Source: Desulfurellaceae bacterium
GTDB lineage: Bacteria; Campylobacterota_A; Desulfurellia; JAGGSF01
Length of the DNA: 9,658 nt
Direction: 5' to 3'
Assembly: GCA_023128455.1 (NCBI GenBank)
Contig: JAGMDW010000184.1
Span: 1 to 9,658 of the forward strand
Both the position numbers and the translations under genes were made by a program. Positions 1 through 6,900 of the stretch are shown here, one piece after another. The notes below the pieces were generated by a model. That model made no database searches and was not told the DNA's origin. It saw nothing but the letters and a program-made list of their open reading frames with translations. How positions within the stretch are numbered: position 1 is the stretch's first letter; each line of letters starts with the position of its first letter.

Positions 1-14
1 CAGAGGAGGTTTTT

Positions 15-1298
15 ATGACACAAATTGAAGCAGCAAAGAAAGGTATAATAACAAAAGAAGTAGAGATAGTAGCCAAGGATGAGTATATAGATGAAGAGCT
101 GTTGGCGGAAAGGGTAGCTAAAGGTGAAGTGGTAATTTTGAAAAATAAGGTTCACGATATTCATCCTGTGGGTGTAGGAAAGGGATTAAGAACTAAGGTC
201 AATGCTAATATAGGTACTTCTCCAGATGTACTCAATTTAAATACAGAATTGGAAAAATTAAAGGTAGCTGAAGAGGCAGGTGCAGATACGGTAATGGACC
301 TGTCAACAGGAGGAGACCTGGATGAGATAAGAAGAGAAATTCTTAAAAAATCCCAAATTATTGTGGGAAATGTGCCTATTTATCAAGCGGCGGTGGAGGT
401 AGGAGAAAAGAAGGGAAGCATCGTGTATATGACAGAGGATGATCTGTTCAATACTATTGAAAAACATGCAAAAGACGGCATCGATTATACCACCGTGCAC
501 TGTGGCGTTACATTACAAACAATAGAAAGGCTAAAAAGAGGAAGAAGGGTTGCTGATCTTGTTTCAAGAGGGGGATCTTTTCTTACGGTGTGGATGCTCT
601 ATAACGAGAAGGAAAACCCCTTGTATGAACATTTTGACAGGTTGTTGGATATTGCAAAAAAATACGATTTTACATTGTCATTGGGAGACGGATTTAGGCC
701 TGGTGCAATTAGTGATGCTACAGATAGATCACAGATCCAGGAGCTGATCCTTTTAGCTGAATTACATGATCAAGCTCTGAAAGCAGGTGTTCAATCAATG
801 ATTGAAGGACCGGGACACATTCCCATAAATCAGGTAGTTGATAATGTAAGAATAGAAAAAGCACTTGCTCACGATGCACCGTTTTATGTGTTAGGACCTG
901 TAGTTACGGACATCGCACCGGGATACGATCATATAACATCTGCTATTGGCGGAGCTGTAATAGCGGCAGAAGGTGTGGATTATTTGTGTTATGTGACACC
1001 AGCAGAACATGTGAGATTGCCTACAGCTGAGGATGTAAGAGAAGGTGTTATTGTCACTCGTATTGCTGCACATGCAGCAGATATTGCCAAAGGTGTGAAA
1101 GGGGCATTAGAGTGGGACCTGCAGATGGACAAAGCAAGAAAAGCGTTAGATTGGGAGAAGATGATACAGCTTTCTATAAACCCTAAATTGGTTAAAGAGA
1201 TGAGGGCATCATCGCTGCCTAAAGAGAAAGATGTTTGCACGATGTGTGGCAAATTTTGTGCTATAAAGCTTTTACAGAAAATATTAGGCGAAGAATGA
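15..1298 (+). CDS. thiC: Phosphomethylpyrimidine synthase ThiC (short form)
   Basis: Radical-SAM enzyme that rearranges 5-aminoimidazole ribotide into hydroxymethylpyrimidine phosphate, the pyrimidine half of thiamine, in the cytoplasm. The 427-residue protein has the family blocks in order: NANIGTS (63-69), MDLSTGGD (94-101), GNVPIYQA (118-125), HCGV (162-165), SRGGSF (184-189), LGDGFRPG (223-230), EGPGH (264-268), the TDIAPGYDHITSAIGG block (298-313) and CYVTPAEH (325-332). The [4Fe-4S] site is at the C-terminus: C408, C411 and C415. It lacks the N-terminal extension of the roughly 600-residue proteobacterial enzymes. AGGAGG lies 5 nt before the ATG, which fixes the start. Only 14 nt of upstream sequence are present, so any TPP riboswitch would lie outside the window. 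The stop overlaps the birA start (ATGA). A related family, the hydroxybenzimidazole synthases BzaA/B/F, cannot be fully excluded, but no cobamide genes are nearby. Confidence 0.95.
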   Translation: MTQIEAAKKGIITKEVEIVAKDEYIDEELLAERVAKGEVVILKNKVHDIHPVGVGKGLRTKVNANIGTSPDVLNLNTELEKLKVAEEAGADTVMDLSTGGDLDEIRREILKKSQIIVGNVPIYQAAVEVGEKKGSIVYMTEDDLFNTIEKHAKDGIDYTTVHCGVTLQTIERLKRGRRVADLVSRGGSFLTVWMLYNEKENPLYEHFDRLLDIAKKYDFTLSLGDGFRPGAISDATDRSQIQELILLAELHDQALKAGVQSMIEGPGHIPINQVVDNVRIEKALAHDAPFYVLGPVVTDIAPGYDHITSAIGGAVIAAEGVDYLCYVTPAEHVRLPTAEDVREGVIVTRIAAHAADIAKGVKGALEWDLQMDKARKALDWEKMIQLSINPKLVKEMRASSLPKEKDVCTMCGKFCAIKLLQKILGEE

Positions 1299-2266
1299 AT
1301 ATAGATGATGTAATTTTGCAACATTTGTATGATAATATAGGCAATTTTGTTCCTGGGGTGGAGATATGTAGAGAAGCAGAAGTTAGTCGTATCGCTATCT
1401 GGAACAGAATAAAAGGTCTAAGGAAAATGGGGTTTAATATTGAATCCAAAAAAGGGGTAGGATATAAGCTGGTAGAGAAGGGAAAAAATATAATTATTCC
1501 CTTTGAAATTAGGAATAGACTGTTTACAGATGTTATTGGTAAAAGAATTGAACATTATAGATTTACTTCCTCTACTATGGATGAAGCAGAAAATTTGATA
1601 AAAGCTGGGTGTCCTCAGGGTACTGTAGTTATCGCAGATGAGCAATACAGGGGAAGGGGAAGGAGAGGGAAGGAGTGGTTTTCTCCTCAGGGGAATAATA
1701 TTTATCTCTCTGTTATTCTTTTTCCAGAATATCTTTCTATGGAATGTGGTATTCTCATAATGTTTATGGGTAGTATTGCTATTGTAAAAACACTATCTGA
1801 TTATGGGATTGATGCCAAGATAAAATGGCCTAATGATTGTATGGTGGATGGAAAGAAGATGGGTGGCGTGCTGATGGAAACGACAAGCGAGGGAGAATTT
1901 ATAAAAAATATTGTTTTAGGTTTTGGGATAAATATAAACCAGGATGAGTTTCCTCATTCATTAAAAGATATTGGCATATCTGCGGTGGCAAAGGTGAAGC
2001 ATAAGATTGATCGAGTAGATATAATAACCCGTCTATTGTATTATCTGGAAGAATTATACTTATCGTTGGGAAAAGGAGGCAGGGAAAAGATATTGGATTT
2101 GTGGAAAGGATACTCTGATACAATAGGAAGAAAAGTTGTAGTGGATGCTGGGAATAGGGTGATTGAAGGGGAAGCAAAAGATATAGATGAATGTGGCTTT
2201 TTGTTGGTGGAAACAAATAGAGTTTTAAAAAAGATTACCTGTAGGGAGAGTCTGCGATATATATAA
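1295..2266 (+). CDS. birA: Bifunctional biotin-[acetyl-CoA-carboxylase] ligase / repressor BirA
   Basis: Activates biotin to biotinyl-AMP and transfers it to the lysine of biotin carrier domains; two-domain forms can also repress biotin genes. The 323 residues match the length of E. coli BirA. Residues 1-62 form a winged helix-turn-helix (EVSRIAIWNRIKGLRKMGF, then GVGYKL). The ligase core follows: SSTMDEA (92-98), the GRGRRG biotinyl-AMP loop (120-125), KWPND (177-181) and KKMGGVLME (187-195), whose K188 matches the catalytic lysine. A small C-terminal domain covers about 277-323. The frame is open 60 nt further upstream inside thiC, but the ATG at 1295 overlapping the thiC stop gives the family-typical N-terminus. 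No clear Shine-Dalgarno is present, so translation is probably coupled to thiC. The DNA-binding domain suggests a regulatory role, but no biotin operator or biotin gene is visible here. Confidence 0.95.
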   Translation: MNIDDVILQHLYDNIGNFVPGVEICREAEVSRIAIWNRIKGLRKMGFNIESKKGVGYKLVEKGKNIIIPFEIRNRLFTDVIGKRIEHYRFTSSTMDEAENLIKAGCPQGTVVIADEQYRGRGRRGKEWFSPQGNNIYLSVILFPEYLSMECGILIMFMGSIAIVKTLSDYGIDAKIKWPNDCMVDGKKMGGVLMETTSEGEFIKNIVLGFGININQDEFPHSLKDIGISAVAKVKHKIDRVDIITRLLYYLEELYLSLGKGGREKILDLWKGYSDTIGRKVVVDAGNRVIEGEAKDIDECGFLLVETNRVLKKITCRESLRYI

Positions 2267-2276
2267 AAGGAAAAAA

Positions 2277-3113
2277 ATTGATAGTACAACTCAAAAAGGA
2301 AAGGTAAAAATATTATTACGATCATTTAGTAAAAATGATAAATTATTCATTTTTTCTGTCTGTTTTGTTTTTATTGTCATTTTTTTAGCTATCTTTGCAT
2401 TGTTTGTTTCACCTTATAATCCTTATGAAATAAATACCAATGCGGTTTTTCTTGCTCCTTCTTTTTCGCACCCTTGTGGAACGGATAGACTGGGGAGAGA
2501 TATATTATCTCGCATTATCTATGGAAGCAGGGTATCCATAGAGGTTTCATTGATAGCAGTTGGTATATCCGTATTATTGGGGTGCGTAATAGGTGCTGTG
2601 GCTGGATTTTATGGCAGGGTTGTAGATTCTCTTCTTATGCGTTTCACAGATGTTATGCTTACTTTTCCTACATTTTTTTTAATTTTGGCGGTGGTTACAT
2701 TTCTTGGCCCCAGTATTGTTAATGTGATGATTGTCATTGGGTTAACAGGCTGGATGGGTGTAGCCAGATTGGTGAGAGCCGATGTACTGAAATTAAAAAA
2801 TATGGAATTTGTAAAAGTAGCAAAATTATTTGGAGCAAGTGATGTTTATATTATTGTTAAACATCTTTTGCCAAATGTCATGGGTCCAGTAGTTGTTTCT
2901 GCTACATTAGGTGTGGGCAGTGCCATACTTACTGAATCAGCATTGAGTTTTTTGGGATTAGGTGTTCAACCTCCTACACCTTCCTGGGGAGAAATGCTTT
3001 CTGAAGGAAAAAATTACCTGCAGGTGGCATGGTGGCTTTCTTTTTTCCCTGGTCTGTCCATTTTTCTAACGGTGCTTTCTTTTACTATAATAGGTGAGCG
3101 GTTTCATAAATGA
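2277..3113 (+). CDS. ABC transporter permease, DppC/OppC type (5' end unresolved)
   Basis: Inner-membrane permease of a peptide- or nickel-type ABC importer. Family blocks: GTDRLGRDILSRIIYGSR (codons 2480-2533), the cytoplasmic EAA loop EFVKVAKLFGAS (2806-2841), then LTESALSFLGLGVQPPTPSW (2930-2989). About five hydrophobic segments follow the first one. The first in-frame ATG/GTG/TTG is the TTG at 2400, but that start would cut off the first membrane helix, which is plainly encoded upstream (codons 2343-2405). The frame is open back to a TAA at 2226. The best ribosome site, AAGG at 2267-2270, points at ATT 2277 (in frame) or TTG 2278 (out of frame, stop at 2305). The coordinates given assume the ATT frame. 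One extra A in the A5 run at 2293-2297 would join TTG 2278 to the permease frame. The gene stands alone, with no DppB partner, ATPase or binding protein nearby. Its stop overlaps the rodA ATG. Confidence 0.8.
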   Translation: MDSTTQKGKVKILLRSFSKNDKLFIFSVCFVFIVIFLAIFALFVSPYNPYEINTNAVFLAPSFSHPCGTDRLGRDILSRIIYGSRVSIEVSLIAVGISVLLGCVIGAVAGFYGRVVDSLLMRFTDVMLTFPTFFLILAVVTFLGPSIVNVMIVIGLTGWMGVARLVRADVLKLKNMEFVKVAKLFGASDVYIIVKHLLPNVMGPVVVSATLGVGSAILTESALSFLGLGVQPPTPSWGEMLSEGKNYLQVAWWLSFFPGLSIFLTVLSFTIIGERFHK

Positions 3114-4198
3114 TACAAGCAGATAAGATATCTATAACGAATTTTGACTGGATACTCTTTTTGTGCATTATACTGCTAACAGGAATCAGTCTTTTTACAT
3201 TACATTCTATTGTAGGGAATAGTGTTTTGTTTTATAAGCAGATTTTATGGGATGTTATAGGATTTTTTATCTTTTTTATCTGCCTAAGCATCCCTTCCAG
3301 AGAATGGAAATCTTATTCTAATTTTATCTATATTGTTACTATTCTTTTGTTGATACTTGTTTTAGTAATCGGCATTGAAGAAAGAGGTGCTAAGAGATGG
3401 ATTGGTCTGGAGTTTATAAATATTCAGCCTGCAGAATTTGCCAGGTTAGGGCTTATTTTTATGCTTGCCCACTTTTTTCATGAGCATCCCAAATGTGGTC
3501 CCTATTCAGCAAGAAATCTATTTTTCCCTTTTTTGCTCAGTCTTTTGCCTATGCTACTCGTTGCCAAAGAACCAGATTTGAGTACAGCGAGTGTTCTGGC
3601 TTTGATTTCTTTGGGAATAATAATGGTTGCTGGAGTAAAAAAGAACCTTATATTGAAAGGCTTTATTATTCTTGTTCTTATTTCTCCTCTTTTATGGATG
3701 TCGTTGAAGGGTTACCAGAAACATAGATTGGTTGCCTTTGTAAATCCCCATTCTTCAGCAACAAAATATGGTTATCATATAATCCAGTCAGAGATTGCTA
3801 TTGGCAGTGGCGGTATTTTGGGGAAAGGAATAAAATCTGCCACTCAATCCAAATTCCATTTTTTACCTGAGGAACATACCGACTTTGTTTTCTCTGTATT
3901 TGCCGAACAACGAGGTTTTGTTGGTTGTTTTATTCTTATCTTTTTATATGCGTCTATTATTTGGAGGGGATTATATGTTGTTCAAAAAGCCCGCTGGCGA
4001 TTTGAAAAATTTACTGCTGTAGGTATTGTTATTATGTTTGCAGTATCCGTAATACTCAACATTAGTATGACCATGGGTCTTTTCCCGGTTGCCGGCATTT
4101 CCCTGCCCTTGATGAGTTATGGAGGGAGTTCCACGATATTAAACTTCGCCGCATTGGGTATACTTGTGGGCATGGGAATGAGAACATACGAGCGCTAA
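3110..4198 (+). CDS. rodA: Peptidoglycan glycosyltransferase RodA (SEDS family)
   Basis: Polytopic membrane enzyme that polymerises lipid II into glycan strands during side-wall elongation, normally together with a class B penicillin-binding protein. The 362 residues are mostly hydrophobic, with about ten membrane segments. Signatures seen: RGAKRWIGL (92-100) and QPAEFARL (106-113), EPDLSTA (154-160), FLPEEHTDFVFSVFAEQRGF (251-270) with the catalytic aspartate at D258, and GLFPVAGISLPLMSYGGSS (323-341) near the C-terminus. The HTDF(V/I)F form and the length favour RodA over FtsW or SpoVE, although the SEDS members are hard to separate by eye. The ATG overlaps the permease stop; AGGTGAG (3092-3098) is a weak, distant ribosome site, so coupling is likely. 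No mreBCD or PBP2 gene is adjacent, which is a common arrangement elsewhere. Confidence 0.9.
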   Translation: MIQADKISITNFDWILFLCIILLTGISLFTLHSIVGNSVLFYKQILWDVIGFFIFFICLSIPSREWKSYSNFIYIVTILLLILVLVIGIEERGAKRWIGLEFINIQPAEFARLGLIFMLAHFFHEHPKCGPYSARNLFFPFLLSLLPMLLVAKEPDLSTASVLALISLGIIMVAGVKKNLILKGFIILVLISPLLWMSLKGYQKHRLVAFVNPHSSATKYGYHIIQSEIAIGSGGILGKGIKSATQSKFHFLPEEHTDFVFSVFAEQRGFVGCFILIFLYASIIWRGLYVVQKARWRFEKFTAVGIVIMFAVSVILNISMTMGLFPVAGISLPLMSYGGSSTILNFAALGILVGMGMRTYER

Positions 4199-4207
4199 GG
4201 AGGTTTT

Positions 4208-5527
4208 ATGATTTCACGATATAGCACGAAGGAGATGAACGAGATATGGAACGAGGGAAACAAACTAAAGGTATGGTTAGAAGTGGAGATTAAGATTGTA
4301 GAAGGGTGGGAGAAGATCGGCGAGATTCCAAAGGGGACAGCAAACGCAACAAAGAAGAGGGCAAATTTCGATATAAAAAGAATAAAAGAGATAGAAAATG
4401 TAACCCGACATGATGTGGTGGCATTTGTAGAGAATGTGAGAGAATACTTAGGTGATGAGGGGAAATATCTTCACTTGGGTGTGACTTCTTCTGATATTAT
4501 AGATACAGCAATGGCATTAATGTTAAAGAAATCTGCAGAGATAATAATAAAGGATATTCGTGATTTGATGGATATATTGAAGGAGAATGCCTACGAATAT
4601 AAGTATACGGAGATGATCGGTAGGTCTCATGGTATACACGGAGAACCTATCACCTTCGGACTTGTTCTTGCTCTATGGTATGAGGAGGCGAAAAGGAACT
4701 TAGATAGAATGTTATCTTCTAAGGATAATATTTCTTATGGAAAGATATCCGGTTCTATGGGTACTTTTGCTAATGTGCCACCTGGGGTGGAGGAATATGT
4801 GTGTAAGTCCTTGTTGTTGAATCCTGCTCCCATCTCTAACCAGATCATTCAACGAGATAGGTATGCCTATTACCTGTCAGTGCTGGCTATCATTGCATCC
4901 AGCATAGAAAAGATCGCTCTGGAAATTCGTCATTTGCAAAGGACAGAGGTGAGAGAGGCAGAGGAGTTTTTCTATTCTGGTCAAAAGGGCTCTTCTTCCA
5001 TGCCTCATAAGAGAAATCCTGTTCTCTCGGAGAACTTATGTGGATTGGCGAGACTGGTAAGATCTTATGCTCTGGTTTCCTTTGAAAACATTGCCTTGTG
5101 GCATGAGAGAGACATCAGTCATTCTTCCAATGAAAGAGTTATTTTGCCTGATGCGAATGTTTTGGTAGATTTTATGTTAAAAAGACTGACTGGTATTTTG
5201 AGAAATTTGATTGTTTACGAAGATAAGATGAAGGAAGATATTTATCTTACCAAAGGGTTGATATTTTCCCAGCGTGTTATGGTAGAACTGGTGAAAAAGG
5301 GCATGGATAAGAAAACAGCTTATGAGATAGTTCAAGATTGTGCTATGAGAGCATGGGAGAAAAATCTGATATTTAAAACATTAATTATAAATAATGAGAA
5401 AGTAAGAAAAACAATGACAGAGAAAGAAATCGAGAAATGTTTTGATGTGTCTTATTATACGAGATATGTTGATGTTATATTTGAAAGGGTATTTAAAAGA
5501 TTTGACAATAAAGTAAAGAATTTGTAA
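4208..5527 (+). CDS. purB: Adenylosuccinate lyase
   Basis: Cleaves fumarate from SAICAR and from adenylosuccinate, two steps of purine and AMP synthesis; acts as a cytoplasmic homotetramer. The 439 residues are close to the B. subtilis type. Fumarase/aspartase-superfamily blocks are intact: TRHDVVAFVENVRE (66-79, with H68), HLGVTSSDIIDTA (89-101), GRSHGIHGEPITFG (138-151, with general-acid H141), SGSMGTFANVPP (181-192), QRDRYAYYLS (215-224) and the mobile signature loop GSSSMPHKRNP (261-271), which carries the catalytic serine. AAGGAGG at 4197-4203 lies 4 nt before the ATG, 9 nt after the rodA stop. No other pur gene is visible in the window. The C-terminal region (about 350-439) is AT-rich and lysine-rich but keeps an ADSL-type helical tail. 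Confidence 0.96.
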   Translation: MISRYSTKEMNEIWNEGNKLKVWLEVEIKIVEGWEKIGEIPKGTANATKKRANFDIKRIKEIENVTRHDVVAFVENVREYLGDEGKYLHLGVTSSDIIDTAMALMLKKSAEIIIKDIRDLMDILKENAYEYKYTEMIGRSHGIHGEPITFGLVLALWYEEAKRNLDRMLSSKDNISYGKISGSMGTFANVPPGVEEYVCKSLLLNPAPISNQIIQRDRYAYYLSVLAIIASSIEKIALEIRHLQRTEVREAEEFFYSGQKGSSSMPHKRNPVLSENLCGLARLVRSYALVSFENIALWHERDISHSSNERVILPDANVLVDFMLKRLTGILRNLIVYEDKMKEDIYLTKGLIFSQRVMVELVKKGMDKKTAYEIVQDCAMRAWEKNLIFKTLIINNEKVRKTMTEKEIEKCFDVSYYTRYVDVIFERVFKRFDNKVKNL

Positions 5528-5565
5528 TAATAAATTGTGTCGAACATTTTTTGAGGAGGTGTGAA

Positions 5566-5751
5566 ATGGTGAAGGTGACAATTGATGAGGATGGTTGCAT
5601 TGGTTGTGATGCTTGTGCAGATGAGTTGCCTGAGGTTTTCGAAATGGTTGATGATAAGGCAAAGGTAAAAGACCCAAATGCAGCGCCTATTGAGAAGATC
5701 AAGGAAGTTGCTGAAGCCTGTCCAACAGAGGCGATTACCGTAGAGGAATAA
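5566..5751 (+). CDS. Single-cluster [4Fe-4S] ferredoxin
   Basis: Small, acidic soluble electron carrier of 61 residues. The cluster ligands are C11, C14 and C17 (CIGCDAC) plus C52 in the ACPTEAI motif, the pattern of Thermotoga-type monocluster ferredoxins. The two extra cysteines that form a disulfide in the T. maritima protein are not present here (L21 sits at the first position), so no disulfide is expected. GAGGAGGTG (5553-5561) lies just before the ATG at 5566. An upstream TTG at 5551 is in frame but would contain the ribosome site, so it was rejected. The gene is last in the plus-strand string, 38 nt after purB and directly before the palindromic terminator. Redox partner unknown; supplying electrons to the radical-SAM enzyme ThiC at the head of the string is possible but not shown. 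Confidence 0.93.
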   Translation: MVKVTIDEDGCIGCDACADELPEVFEMVDDKAKVKDPNAAPIEKIKEVAEACPTEAITVEE

Positions 5752-5758
5752 TCAGGAG

Positions 5759-5806
5759 GACAGCATCCTTGTTTTTAAAAACAAGGATGCTGTCGATGCC
5801 TTTTTT
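5759..5806 (+). terminator. Perfect 36-nt palindrome plus T-run, end of the plus-strand string
   Basis: Positions 5759-5794 are a perfect inverted repeat; the left half is GACAGCATCCTTGTTTTT and the right half is its exact complement. It starts 7 nt after the ferredoxin stop and is followed by GATGCC and six T (5801-5806). It sits between convergent genes. The T-run is offset by 6 nt from the stem. No T-run follows the hairpin on the minus strand, so it should mainly serve the plus strand. A rho-independent terminator is the simplest reading. Confidence 0.8.
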
Positions 5807-5830
5807 CTGCAAGGATAGTTGTTTCGTTTT

Positions 5831-6475
5831 TTAAGATAATGTGTCTTTTATAAAGGGATTATGTTCTTGTTCGTGAAACAATGTTGTTTTGTCACCATGC
5901 CCAGTATAGACAACTGTATGGAGAGGTAAATTAAATAGTTTTTTTAGGCTGTGTGTAAGTTCTTTGTCGCTACCTGTAGGCAGATCGGTTCTTCCTATAG
6001 ATTCTAAGAACAGTGTATCTCCAGAAAAGAGTATGTTATTACATTCATCATAAAAACATATGCCGCCCTTGGTATGTCCTGGTGTTTCTATTACTTTAAG
6101 AGATAAACATCCTATCTTTATAATATCTCCCTCCCTTAAAAGATTATCTGCTGGTGGTGAGGGGTTGCATTGTATCATTATTTGCATTGCAGCATCATAA
6201 ACAAATTGAAGCTGGACTGCATCTTTCTCGCCGATCATAAGCGGTATATTAAATCTTTCCTTTAGGTCTTTATTCGCACAGGTATGGTCAGGATGATAGT
6301 GTGTATTCAATATGGCGATTGGGTTCAGCTTTCTCTTTTCTACATTTTCGATAATTGTTTTTCCGTTGCCGCCAGGATCAATAATTACCGCTTCTTTTGT
6401 TTCCTGATCTGCATATATGTAGCAGTTTGCCTGTAAAAGTCCAACGACGATTCTTATTAATACGAAGTTTCCCAT
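5831..6475 (-). CDS. MBL-fold metallo-hydrolase, glyoxalase II-like
   Basis: Member of the metallo-beta-lactamase superfamily, in the branch annotated as hydroxyacylglutathione hydrolase-like (YqgX/GloB type). From the ATG the protein has 214 residues. All binuclear metal ligands are present: H59, H61, D63 and H64 (THYHPDHT), H134 (TPGHTKGG), D153 (FSGDTLF) and H193 (TGHGD). GRTDLPTGSDKEL (161-173) is also typical of this subgroup. The substrate is unknown; thioester hydrolysis is the usual family assignment, and glutathione use is doubtful in an anaerobe. The ATG at 6475 gives the family-typical start (MGNFVLIRIVVGLLQANCY) but has only a weak ribosome site. A GTG at 6508 with AGGAGG 6 nt upstream would add 11 polar residues (MGQEIKRRNNN). 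The gene overlaps the end of ogt by 19 nt, or 52 nt from the GTG. Confidence 0.9.
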   Translation of the reverse strand: MGNFVLIRIVVGLLQANCYIYADQETKEAVIIDPGGNGKTIIENVEKRKLNPIAILNTHYHPDHTCANKDLKERFNIPLMIGEKDAVQLQFVYDAAMQIMIQCNPSPPADNLLREGDIIKIGCLSLKVIETPGHTKGGICFYDECNNILFSGDTLFLESIGRTDLPTGSDKELTHSLKKLFNLPLHTVVYTGHGDKTTLFHEQEHNPFIKDTLS

Positions 6476-6900
6476 GTTATTATTTCTTCTTTTAATTTCC
6501 TGCCCCACTTGTATCCTCCTAAAAAACCGTTTTTTCTTATTATGCGATGACAGGGTATAAATAGAGCATGTCTATTTAAAGAGAGCATTCTTCCTATTAT
6601 TCGAGGATGACAACACAGTTTTTCAGCCAATTCTTTATAACTTGAAGTTTCTCCTGCTTTTATTTTTCTTACTTTTTTATAAAGTTTTATCTGAAAGTGC
6701 GAGTAAAAACGGACATTCAACACTTCCCAGGGAGGAAGAACCCTGCCGCCGGAAGAAAAGAAAAGTATAAGAAGATCTTGTATCTTACTCGTTATTATTT
6801 TCTCTTCTTTGTTATCTGAAAAATCAATAGAAGAAATGCCTTCTTTCACTTTGATCGTTAACCATTTATTAAAAGGAGTTTCATAATGGAATATTTCCAC
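6457..6900 (-). CDS. ogt: Methylated-DNA--[protein]-cysteine S-methyltransferase (Ogt/AGT type)
   Basis: Suicide DNA repair protein that moves alkyl groups from O6-alkylguanine to its own cysteine. The 147 residues include GETSSYKELA (83-92), the active site IPCHRII (115-121, acceptor C117), N109 before it, and GFLGGYKWG (125-133), the C-terminal hallmark. The helix-turn-helix stretch before the active site (PRIIGRMLSLN, 98-108 plus N109) is two to three residues shorter than in most homologs; R99 lines up with the DNA-penetrating arginine finger. The N-terminal domain is short and poorly conserved, as in many small AGTs. The start is GTG, sharing its first G with the last base of the secA TAG stop. 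No Shine-Dalgarno is visible, so initiation probably depends on ribosomes finishing secA. The 3' end overlaps the MBL hydrolase. Confidence 0.9.
   Translation of the reverse strand: MEIFHYETPFNKWLTIKVKEGISSIDFSDNKEEKIITSKIQDLLILFFSSGGRVLPPWEVLNVRFYSHFQIKLYKKVRKIKAGETSSYKELAEKLCCHPRIIGRMLSLNRHALFIPCHRIIRKNGFLGGYKWGRKLKEEIITWETSY
6515..6520 (-). promoter_or_regulatory. AGGAGG Shine-Dalgarno inside the ogt coding region
   Basis: On the minus strand AGGAGG lies 6 nt before GTG 6508, the alternative start of the MBL hydrolase. The same bases form part of the Leu-Gly-Gly-Tyr codons of ogt (residues 127-130), conserved in that family. The site may therefore be a coincidence of protein sequence or a genuine internal ribosome entry site. 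It is the strongest such signal near the hydrolase start. Confidence 0.5.

Noticed and set aside
1..14. TPP riboswitch upstream of thiC
   Set aside because: Only the ribosome site is in the window; the region where a riboswitch would lie is not included.
1235..1294. Longer birA reading frame starting inside thiC
   Set aside because: The 20 extra residues lie wholly within thiC and precede the normal winged-helix start; the ATG in the ATGA overlap fits the family.
2290..2300. Programmed -1 ribosomal frameshift at CTC AAA AAG to express the permease
   Set aside because: The run has only five A, so the first tRNA would re-pair poorly on CAA, and no downstream stimulatory structure is evident. 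Kept only as part of the start-codon question.
5752..5762. AGGAGGA just after the ferredoxin stop, resembling a ribosome site
   Set aside because: No start codon follows at usable spacing; the sequence runs straight into the terminator palindrome.
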